A stretch of DNA of 64,000 bases from Chryseobacterium gleum (GTDB lineage Bacteria > Bacteroidota > Bacteroidia > Flavobacteriales_D > Crocinitomicaceae): NCBI GenBank assembly GCA_945882095.1, contig CAMCWF010000003.1, positions 124,001 to 188,000 on the forward strand. The letters run 5' to 3'. A model generated the notes under the pieces. That model searched no databases. It saw nothing but the letters and a program-made list of their open reading frames with translations, and had not been told where the DNA came from. The number at the start of each line of letters is the position of its first letter. Position 1 is the first letter of the stretch. This document shows, in pieces, positions 56,626 to 64,000 of this stretch. The position numbers and the translations under genes are program-made.

Positions 56626-58323
56626 ATGAGTCAAGAATTATCTGAGCAAGAATTACTTCGTCGTCAATCACTCCAAAAACTTAGAGAATTAGGCGTCGAC
56701 CCATACCCCGCTGAAGCCTTTAATGTCACACACCTGGCGGTAGACTTAAAGGATAATTTTGAAGAGGGTTGCGCCGTGAAAATGGCAGGAAGAATGATGA
56801 GTCAGCGCATTATGGGAAAAGCCTCCTTTGCTGAAATTCAAGATTCTAGCGGTAGAATTCAAGTATATTTTAACCGTGACGAAATTTGTCCCAATGAAGA
56901 CAAGACCCTATATAATGAGGTGTTCAAAAAACTATTGGATTTAGGGGATTTTATCGGAATAGAAGGCGTAGTTTTCAAAACCCAAGTGGGAGAAATCTCT
57001 GTGAATGTTAAAAATTTCCACCTGCTAAGCAAAGCCCTTAGGCCTCTTCCCCTTCCGAAAACGGATGCCAATGGTGTGGTCCATGATGCTTTTACAGACC
57101 CAGAATTGCGCTACAGACAAAGGTATGTAGACCTTGTCGTTAACCCGACGGTAAAAAACACCTTCATTAAAAGATCCAAAACGTTCTCTGCGATGCGCCG
57201 ATTTTTTGAAACGCAAGGGTTTTTGGAAGTAGAAACGCCAATATTACAGGCCATTCCTGGAGGTGCTGCAGCAAAACCTTTTGTTACACATCACAATGCA
57301 CTTGACATACCTCTTTACCTTAGAATTGCAAATGAACTTTACCTGAAAAGATTGATCGTCGGTGGTTTTGATGGTGTTTTTGAATTTGCCAAGGATTTTA
57401 GAAATGAAGGCATGGACCGAACCCATAATCCCGAATTTACGGTAATGGAATTGTATGTGGCATACAAGGATTACCATTGGATGATGGATTTTACCGAAAA
57501 ACTTATGGAAAACATCGCGGTCGCAGTGAATGGATCCGCAGAATGCTTGGTGGGGGAACATAAAATATCTTTCAAAGCGCCCTTTCGTCGCATTAGCATG
57601 AGAGATGCGATTTTGCATTATACTGGAATTGACATCCAAGGGAAAGATGAGGTTTCGCTGAGGGAAGAATGCGCGAAAATTGGCATTGAAACCAATCCGA
57701 CCATGGGAGTTGGTAAACTTATCGATGAAATCTTTGGTGAAAAATGTGAAGGCCATTTTATCCAACCGACCTTCATCACTGATTATCCCATCGAAATGTC
57801 ACCCTTGTGCAAACAACACCGCGACAACCCCAACCTTACCGAACGATTCGAACTCATGATCAACGGAAAGGAAATCGCGAACGCCTATTCAGAATTGAAC
57901 GACCCCATTGACCAAAAAGAACGCTTTGAAGCCCAATTGAAACTTTCCGAGCGAGGTGACGATGAGGCAATGTTTATCGATCTTGATTTCTTGCGAGCAC
58001 TTGAATACGGAATGCCACCAACCTCCGGAATTGGGATAGGGATGGATCGATTGGCTATGCTTTTAACCAACAACGCATCCATTCAAGAAGTTTTGTTTTT
58101 CCCGCAAATGAGACCAGAGGCGAAATCTACATTGGTCTTAACAGATTTGGAAAACCAAATACTAAGCTTCTGTAGCATGGAACCTACATTGTTGTCTGAG
58201 TTGAGACTGAAGCTGGATTGCAGTAACAAACAGTGGGATGTGAGCGTGAAAAACCTTACAAAACACCAAGTGTTGTCCATCCAAAAACTAAATGATTCTG
58301 TTTTTGTCACCAAAAACAACTAA
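56626..58323 (+). CDS. lysS: Lysyl-tRNA synthetase (class II) with C-terminal extension
   Basis: RFFETQGFLEVETPILQAIPGGAAAKPF; GIGIGMDRLAMLLTNNASIQEVLFFPQMRP, then about 65 aa. Confidence 0.96.
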   Translation: MSQELSEQELLRRQSLQKLRELGVDPYPAEAFNVTHLAVDLKDNFEEGCAVKMAGRMMSQRIMGKASFAEIQDSSGRIQVYFNRDEICPNEDKTLYNEVFKKLLDLGDFIGIEGVVFKTQVGEISVNVKNFHLLSKALRPLPLPKTDANGVVHDAFTDPELRYRQRYVDLVVNPTVKNTFIKRSKTFSAMRRFFETQGFLEVETPILQAIPGGAAAKPFVTHHNALDIPLYLRIANELYLKRLIVGGFDGVFEFAKDFRNEGMDRTHNPEFTVMELYVAYKDYHWMMDFTEKLMENIAVAVNGSAECLVGEHKISFKAPFRRISMRDAILHYTGIDIQGKDEVSLREECAKIGIETNPTMGVGKLIDEIFGEKCEGHFIQPTFITDYPIEMSPLCKQHRDNPNLTERFELMINGKEIANAYSELNDPIDQKERFEAQLKLSERGDDEAMFIDLDFLRALEYGMPPTSGIGIGMDRLAMLLTNNASIQEVLFFPQMRPEAKSTLVLTDLENQILSFCSMEPTLLSELRLKLDCSNKQWDVSVKNLTKHQVLSIQKLNDSVFVTKNN

Positions 58324-58778
58324 CCGTAAACTTTTAATATAGCTTCCAAGGCATACCCTTTTGACAGGGCGTATCGAACCACTTTTGCTTTTTTTTGGTA
58401 AGAACCCTCTTCATTTACCAACTGTTGTAATTTTTTCTGAACCAACTTTTCCAAAGATGCGAGGTTTTGGTCAGGAAGATACAAGGTAAGTGCTTTGGAG
58501 ATTTCTTCTTCCGAAACGTCGTGCCCACGAAGTCCTTGCTTTATTTTGGCTGGCCCCCATCCTTTAAGGGTTGATTTGCCATGAATATAAGACTCGACAA
58601 ATCGGGACTCATCCAAAAATCTGTTTTGTTGTAAATGGGCAATGATTTTGTCTTGCTGGGACGTGATTAAGCCAAATGTCGTTAACTTGGAAATGACCTG
58701 CTTTTTACTACGCTCTTGATACGCACAAAATCGTTCCGCCTTGGCAATGATTTTAATCAAATCAGTGTTTTCAGCCAT
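58320..58778 (-). CDS. recX: Regulatory protein RecX
   Basis: RFCAYQERSKKQVISKL, NRFLDESRFVESYIHGKS, WGPAKIKQGL. Confidence 0.88.
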   Translation of the reverse strand: MAENTDLIKIIAKAERFCAYQERSKKQVISKLTTFGLITSQQDKIIAHLQQNRFLDESRFVESYIHGKSTLKGWGPAKIKQGLRGHDVSEEEISKALTLYLPDQNLASLEKLVQKKLQQLVNEEGSYQKKAKVVRYALSKGYALEAILKVYG

Positions 58779-60331
58779 TAATGTGCAATCTCATCATGAT
58801 TTTTATCCACAAATTTATACTCCAATAAGTGGAAAGAAGTGTTGGGAGAAATGGAAATCCATTTTTTAAATTTAAAATACCATTGCCATTGCTTTGAACG
58901 AAACAGTCCGCCGTTCTTAAAATAACCCTCCAAATAAGGATGTACCTGAAGTGAAATCCCTTTAAGGTGTTGGTCACCAATGAGGAAGCCCAAATTGTTT
59001 TCAATTTCTTCGGCGTATAAAATACTGGCTTGAATTTCTCCGGACCCATTGCACGTAGGGCAAGATTCTGCCGTTTCAATTTCCGTTTCGGGACGCACAC
59101 GCTGTCTGGTGATTTCAATAACGCCAAATTTCGATGGGGGAATGATATTGTGTTTTGCGCGGTCATTTCGCATGAATTCCTTCATCTTCTCAAACAACAC
59201 ACGGTTGTTTTCGCGCTCATGCATGTCAATAAAATCGACGCATATGATGCCTCCCATGTCTCGTAATTGAAGGACCCTAGCAATTTCTTCTGCAGCCTCA
59301 AGGTTTGTTGCCAACGCATTGGATTCCTGACCATCTGATCCTTTACGGTTTCCACTGTTTACATCGATAACATGCATGGCTTCAGTGTGCTCAATGATTA
59401 GGTATCCACCACTTGCCATTGGAACTTTTTTGCCAAACAGCACTTTTATTTGTTTGTGAATCCCAAACCGCTCAAAAATTGGAATCTTTGCGTCGTAGTA
59501 CTTTACAATTCCGTCCTTTCCTGGTGCTATTTTTCCGATGTATTCCTTCATCTCTTCCTGCAATTCAGGCGAGTTTACATGAATATTTGTGAAATCTGCA
59601 TTTAATAAATCTCGAAGAATGGAGGTGGTTGTATTGATTTCCCCTAAAATGCGCTTGGGTTGGGTGGTGCCTTTTATGTTGGCGTGTATTTGACCCCATT
59701 TTTCAATGAGTTGATTTAAATCCTGTTCTAAATCTGCCGTAGCTTTATTTTCTGCAACCGTTCGAATGATAACCCCAAAGTTTTTAGGAAGAATTCTTTC
59801 CATTAACTCTTTGAGTCTTTTTTTCTCATCAGAATCTTTAATTTTTTGAGAGACCGAAATTTTATTGGAAAAAGGCGCCAACACCAAATATCGACCTGCC
59901 AAAGTGACTTCTGAACTCAAGCGTGGGCCCTTGGAGGAAATAGGCTCTTTTGAAACCTGAACCATTACCATTTGACTCGATGAAATTACAGTCGAAATTT
60001 TACCCGCTTTTTCAAGATCAGGTTCAAATTTAAAATATTGCAGTGAAGGAACACTTTGTTTACCCCGTAATACGTCTTTGGTAAATTTATTAAGGGAATT
60101 AAACTGTTGACCGAGATCTAAATAATGTAAAAAAGCATCCTTTTCATAGCCAACATCGACAAATGCCGCGTTCAAACTTGGAGATACGCGTCGTACTTTG
60201 CCTAAATAGATGTCTCCTACTGCAAAGTCTGTATTCCCGCGTTCTTCATGAAGCTCAATAAGCTTCCCATTACGTAACAATGCAAGCCAAATACCATTCG
60301 ACCGTGCATCTACAACAAGTTCTAAACTCAA
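58778..60331 (-). CDS. rng: Ribonuclease G/E family
   Basis: GDIYLGKVRRVSPSLNAAFVDVG S1 domain; GGIICVDFIDM; SCPTCNGSGEI; TTG start. Confidence 0.94.
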   Translation of the reverse strand: MSLELVVDARSNGIWLALLRNGKLIELHEERGNTDFAVGDIYLGKVRRVSPSLNAAFVDVGYEKDAFLHYLDLGQQFNSLNKFTKDVLRGKQSVPSLQYFKFEPDLEKAGKISTVISSSQMVMVQVSKEPISSKGPRLSSEVTLAGRYLVLAPFSNKISVSQKIKDSDEKKRLKELMERILPKNFGVIIRTVAENKATADLEQDLNQLIEKWGQIHANIKGTTQPKRILGEINTTTSILRDLLNADFTNIHVNSPELQEEMKEYIGKIAPGKDGIVKYYDAKIPIFERFGIHKQIKVLFGKKVPMASGGYLIIEHTEAMHVIDVNSGNRKGSDGQESNALATNLEAAEEIARVLQLRDMGGIICVDFIDMHERENNRVLFEKMKEFMRNDRAKHNIIPPSKFGVIEITRQRVRPETEIETAESCPTCNGSGEIQASILYAEEIENNLGFLIGDQHLKGISLQVHPYLEGYFKNGGLFRSKQWQWYFKFKKWISISPNTSFHLLEYKFVDKNHDEIAH

Positions 60332-60395
60332 AAAAATGGATTTAAAAGAATTTAAAGGGCTCGTTAAGAACCCTTAAAACCCATAGATGAGTAAA

Positions 60396-60488
60396 TTATT
60401 TTTTCTTTTTATGGCGATTCTTTCTTAATCGTTTTTTACGCTTGTGCGTAGCCATTTTATGTCTTTTTCTCTTTTTACCGCTTGGCAT
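60396..60488 (-). CDS. 30-aa basic ribosomal-type protein (AURKAIP1/COX24-domain-like), not in ORF track
   Basis: Translation MPSGKKRKRHKMATHKRKKRLRKNRHKKKK*; matches the Bacteroidota small basic protein recalled as encoded near rng. Confidence 0.85.
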   Translation of the reverse strand: MPSGKKRKRHKMATHKRKKRLRKNRHKKKK

Positions 60489-60492
60489 GATT

Positions 60493-60525
60493 CAAAAATT
60501 TATATATCGGGTTTGTAATATCAAA
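60493..60525 (-). promoter_or_regulatory. Promoter of the 30-aa basic protein gene
   Basis: Minus strand TTTG (60525-60522), 21-nt spacer, AATTTTTG (60500-60493), 4 nt before ATG. Confidence 0.5.
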
Positions 60526-60550
60526 AAAAAACTCCCTGAATTTAGGGAGT
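60523..60550 (-). terminator. Intrinsic terminator of the HU-family gene
   Basis: Minus strand ACTCCCT-AAATTC-AGGGAGT followed by TTTTTTTTT. Confidence 0.9.
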
Positions 60551-60588
60551 GCAAAGGTAAAAGAAATAAAATTATTTTACAATAGCCT

Positions 60589-60879
60589 TTATTTCAGGCT
60601 TACTTTGTTTTTAACTTGGTCAACAAAAACCTTAGCCGGTTTAAAGGAAGGGATGTTGTGAGCAGGAATGATAATGGTCGTGTTTTTGGAGATGTTTCTT
60701 CCTGTTTTTTGCTTTCTTTCACGAACGATGAAACTGCCAAATCCTCGTAAATAAACGTTTTGTCCATTTGTTAAAGAAGTCTTAATCCAATTCATCATTG
60801 ATTCAACAGCACGTGAGGCTTCGTTTTTTTCTAGTCCAGTCTCTTCCGAAATTTGAGCAACTAAATCTGCTTTGGTCAT
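60589..60879 (-). CDS. HU-family DNA-binding protein
   Basis: MTKADLVAQISEETGLEKNEASRAVESMM...NVYLRGFGSFIVRERKQKTGRNISKN; start 60879. Confidence 0.95.
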   Translation of the reverse strand: MTKADLVAQISEETGLEKNEASRAVESMMNWIKTSLTNGQNVYLRGFGSFIVRERKQKTGRNISKNTTIIIPAHNIPSFKPAKVFVDQVKNKVSLK

Positions 60880-60924
60880 TTTTGTTAAAAGTTTAAAGGG
60901 TTTACTATTCGTATTTTCGCGGTA

Positions 60925-60953
60925 CAAAAATAGTGTAGAAAACGCAGTGGCAA
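60925..60953 (-). promoter_or_regulatory. HU gene promoter
   Basis: Minus strand TTG (60953-60951), 18-nt spacer, TATTTTTG (60932-60925). Confidence 0.65.
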
Positions 60954-60985
60954 TTTTTTTTATTTCAAAAGATATCAAAAGGTAA

Positions 60986-62002
60986 ATGGTGAATACAAAT
61001 AAAGCACTTCTCAATTGGTACCAAAGTAACAAACGTGACCTGCCATGGCGCAGCAATAGAAACCCATATCACATATGGATAAGTGAGGTTATTTTGCAAC
61101 AAACCCGTGTCGTACAAGGAACACCGTATTTTCACAGCTTTCTTAAAAACTTCCCAACCATACAAGCGCTTGCCGAAGCGGAGGAAAACGAGGTGCTGAA
61201 TGTGTGGAAAGGGCTGGGCTATTATTCCCGTGCAAGAAACCTACAGTTTGCCGCCCAACAAATCATGAAGGAGTTCAACGGGGAATTCCCAACGACACAC
61301 AAGGAGCTCTTAAAACTAAAAGGCGTAGGTCCTTATACCGCAGCAGCCATTGGCTCCATTGCTTTTGACCTCCCTGTTGCAGCCGTTGACGGGAATGTCA
61401 TTCGGGTGCTCAGTCGACTGTTTAACTACACCTCCATTGTGAATTCGACAATTGGAATGAAGGATATTTCAGTCTTGGCAAATGAATTTTTAAATGAACA
61501 GTCCCCAGGAGACCATAACCAAGCAATCATGGAGCTCGGGGCACTTGTTTGTTTGCCAACCCCAAAATGCGACCGATGTCCCTTGCAGCACACTTGCGCC
61601 GCCTTCGTTGCAAAAACTCAAACCAAGCTCCCCAAAAAATCGCCCAAAAAAAGCATCAAAATCAGGTATTTTATTTTCAAGATAAACGTGAATAACGACC
61701 GCATTCTCCTTGAAAAAAGAACCAACAAAGACATTTGGAAACATTTATATCATCTCCCAGAGATTGAACTTTTTACCCGTGAGGACTTTCAAATAGAACG
61801 GCAAAATTGGATGAAAAAAGCCAAATGGAATTCAGGAGAACTCAAACATGTACTAACCCACCAACACATTGTCAGTGAAACATTCTTTATTGAAGAGATG
61901 AACGCGTCAGACAAAGGAGAATGGATTCCTTTGCAATCCTTGGACGATGTTCCAACGCCAAAATTATTTCAAACCATAATGGATTTGTACCGGAGGGCGT
62001 AA
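60986..62002 (+). CDS. mutY: A/G-specific adenine glycosylase
   Basis: WISEVILQQTRVVQGTPYF; LKGVGPYTAAAIGSIAFDLPVAAVDGNVIRVLSR; CLPTPKCDRCPLQHTC [4Fe-4S]. Confidence 0.96.
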   Translation: MVNTNKALLNWYQSNKRDLPWRSNRNPYHIWISEVILQQTRVVQGTPYFHSFLKNFPTIQALAEAEENEVLNVWKGLGYYSRARNLQFAAQQIMKEFNGEFPTTHKELLKLKGVGPYTAAAIGSIAFDLPVAAVDGNVIRVLSRLFNYTSIVNSTIGMKDISVLANEFLNEQSPGDHNQAIMELGALVCLPTPKCDRCPLQHTCAAFVAKTQTKLPKKSPKKSIKIRYFIFKINVNNDRILLEKRTNKDIWKHLYHLPEIELFTREDFQIERQNWMKKAKWNSGELKHVLTHQHIVSETFFIEEMNASDKGEWIPLQSLDDVPTPKLFQTIMDLYRRA

Positions 62003-62036
62003 TCTATTATTTCTAACTAAATTTGTACAAAAAAAA

Positions 62037-63410
62037 GTGAAAATACTACATTCAAGCCCAAACCAAGAGGGAATTAAAATAAAAGTTGTTTCGAAAGCGG
62101 ATACTCAATACGTAAGAGAAGGAAAAAATTGGGATTATTGGAAAGGAGACCAATGGCAGGTATTTATTTCTGATGAAGCATTTACGCTTTCAACCGAAAA
62201 ACAACGCGTCATAGGCAGCGAAATATTTAACCTTCTCAAAGAAGATGCAGACTCCGTTGTTTTTGTCGAACACACCTCTGACCTGCAGTCAATCTTGGAA
62301 GGGTTCTTATTGTCTTCGTATTCCTTCAGCCAGTTTATGACTAAAGACAAAAAGCCGTCAAAACTTGACAGCATTTTTGTTCCCAAAAACGTTTCAAAAG
62401 AAGTACTTACGTACCTAGAAAACATGGTAGAATCTGTTTTCTGGGCAAGAGACATGGTTAATTTACCCGTATCCCACCTGAATGCAGAACAATTTGCTTC
62501 CAACATCGAGGCTTTTTGTAAACTCGACCATTGTAAAACCGAAGTGCTTAATCAAGCGAAAATTCAAGCACTCAAAATGGGAGGGCTTTTGGCTGTAAAC
62601 CAAGGCTCTTTAGATCCAGCAACGTTTACAATTATCGAATACGCACACCCGAACGCCTTAAATGAAAACCCAATCGTATTGGTTGGAAAAGGAGTTGTTT
62701 ATGATACAGGGGGGCTTAGCCTTAAACCCACTCCGGGCTCTATGGATTCCATGAAGTGCGATATGGCCGGCGCAGCAATGATGGTCGGGGCATTGCACCT
62801 TGTGGCTAAAATGGAACTCCCTCTTAAAATAATTTGTCTTGTGCCTGCAACTGACAATCGTCCGGGTGGAAACGCATACACCCCAGGGGATGTCGTTACC
62901 ATGTTTAATTCGTCAACCGTAGAGGTCTTAAATACCGACGCAGAAGGCAGAATGATTTTGGCGGATGCGCTTTCTTATTCTGATAAATTTAATCCAGAAT
63001 TGGTTATCTCCTCAGCAACATTAACAGGCGCGGCGCTCCGCGCAATTGGAACAAATGCCGCCATCGTAATGGGAAATGCAGCAGAGGTTAAACTAGACCA
63101 ATTGGTATTGGCAGGAGAAGATTCCCATGAAAGATTGGTAAAATTCCCTTTTTGGGACGAATACCTTGAACCAATGAAATCATCGATTGCTGACCTAAAA
63201 AACATTGGGGGTGCCGATGCTGGAATGGTAACCGCAGGAAAGTTTTTAGAAACCTTTGTAAAAGCCCCTTACATTCACATTGATTGTGCTGGACCTACAT
63301 TTCTTGATAAACCACAGGATTACAAAGGCAAAGGAGGCACCGGTTTTGGCATTCGGTTAATGTACAACTTCTTAAAAAATTACCCGAAATGGAAAGCGAC
63401 AAAAAACTAA
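62037..63410 (+). CDS. Leucyl aminopeptidase (M17)
   Basis: VGKGVVYDTGGLSLKPTPGSMDSMKCDMAGAAMM; NTDAEGRMILADAL; GTG start. Confidence 0.94.
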   Translation: MKILHSSPNQEGIKIKVVSKADTQYVREGKNWDYWKGDQWQVFISDEAFTLSTEKQRVIGSEIFNLLKEDADSVVFVEHTSDLQSILEGFLLSSYSFSQFMTKDKKPSKLDSIFVPKNVSKEVLTYLENMVESVFWARDMVNLPVSHLNAEQFASNIEAFCKLDHCKTEVLNQAKIQALKMGGLLAVNQGSLDPATFTIIEYAHPNALNENPIVLVGKGVVYDTGGLSLKPTPGSMDSMKCDMAGAAMMVGALHLVAKMELPLKIICLVPATDNRPGGNAYTPGDVVTMFNSSTVEVLNTDAEGRMILADALSYSDKFNPELVISSATLTGAALRAIGTNAAIVMGNAAEVKLDQLVLAGEDSHERLVKFPFWDEYLEPMKSSIADLKNIGGADAGMVTAGKFLETFVKAPYIHIDCAGPTFLDKPQDYKGKGGTGFGIRLMYNFLKNYPKWKATKN

Positions 63411-64000
63411 ATATTAAAATAGGAATTTGCGTCGGAGACCCTAACGGAATTGGACCTGAAGTGATTTTAAAAGCCCTTGAAGACGCAAGGATTTTTACGG
63501 ATTTCACCCCAATCATATACGGACCAACAAAGGTTTTCAACCACCTTAAAACAACCCTAAAGTCAGAAGGCTTTTCATATGTTTCAATCAAGAAAGCAGA
63601 AGAGTGCCAAGGAAATAAAATTAACATCATCAATTATCCAAAAGACGACTATAGCCTTCAAGAAGGAATGGCGACAACGGGCGGAGCGAATGTCGCGTTT
63701 TGGGCTTTGGAATCTGCAGTGACGGACTTGGAAAAGGGAACCATCGATGCAATTGTTACAGGACCCTTTTCAAAACATGGACAACAAACCAATGGATTTA
63801 ATTTTCCTGGACACACAGAGTATTTGGACTCCAAATTTTCAAAGGACGGCGCGCTGATGATTTTATGCGCTGATAAATTGAAAGTCGCCTTGGTAACAAA
63901 TCATGTTCCCATCAAAGATGTTGCCTCAAACATTTCAAAAGATTTAGTGTTGTCTAAAATTAAAACATTGAATCATAGTCTCATGGAAGACTTTAACGTC
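63389..64000 (+). CDS. pdxA: 4-hydroxythreonine-4-phosphate dehydrogenase, truncated by window end
   Basis: MESDKKLNIKIGICVGDPNGIGPEVILKALED...TGPFSKHGQQTNGFNFPGHTEYL; no stop in window. Confidence 0.94.
   Translation, partial: MESDKKLNIKIGICVGDPNGIGPEVILKALEDARIFTDFTPIIYGPTKVFNHLKTTLKSEGFSYVSIKKAEECQGNKINIINYPKDDYSLQEGMATTGGANVAFWALESAVTDLEKGTIDAIVTGPFSKHGQQTNGFNFPGHTEYLDSKFSKDGALMILCADKLKVALVTNHVPIKDVASNISKDLVLSKIKTLNHSLMEDFNV

Noticed and set aside
1-64000. Defence system, CRISPR array, transposon, integron or prophage
   Set aside because: No transposase, integrase, Cas, restriction-modification, toxin-antitoxin or phage structural protein, and no regular spaced repeats, seen in the translations or on reading the sequence

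Overview
The window is a gene-dense segment of a Bacteroidota chromosome, probably from the flavobacterial side. Lineage evidence: T9SS type A and type B (gliding) C-termini, DUF3098, DUF4270 and DUF2141 proteins, a large IspG with an inserted domain, -7 elements of the TAnnTTTG type, and no obvious Shine-Dalgarno sequences. I support about 63 protein genes. One of them (60396..60488, 30 aa, AURKAIP1/COX24-like) is missing from the ORF track. There is also one tRNA-Ser(GGA), three intrinsic terminators and a set of promoter elements. Most content is core metabolism: udk, ispG, ftsX, uppP, truB, pepP, cysS, ispD, sdhCAB, rnc-fabF-acpP, purN, kynU, hemL, panCD, glmS, rpoN, asnS, pth, kup, galE, ppk1, ileS, mgtE, lysS, recX, rng, HU, mutY, a leucyl aminopeptidase and pdxA. 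There is also a late-carotenoid gene group and two large T9SS-secreted proteins. I saw no CRISPR array, transposase, prophage or recognisable defence island. The most interesting signal is not a gene cassette: a recurrent TAnnTTTG box lies exactly 3-5 nt before the start codon of several first genes, which predicts leaderless mRNAs. A second signal is near-universal tail-to-tail packing of convergent genes with shared stop tetranucleotides. Lineage-specific domain additions (exported SOD with C-terminal domain, SdhC with insertion, Gly-rich beta-helix protein, GT5-only 'glycogen synthase') are also worth checking. All calls come from reading the sequence; no searches were run.
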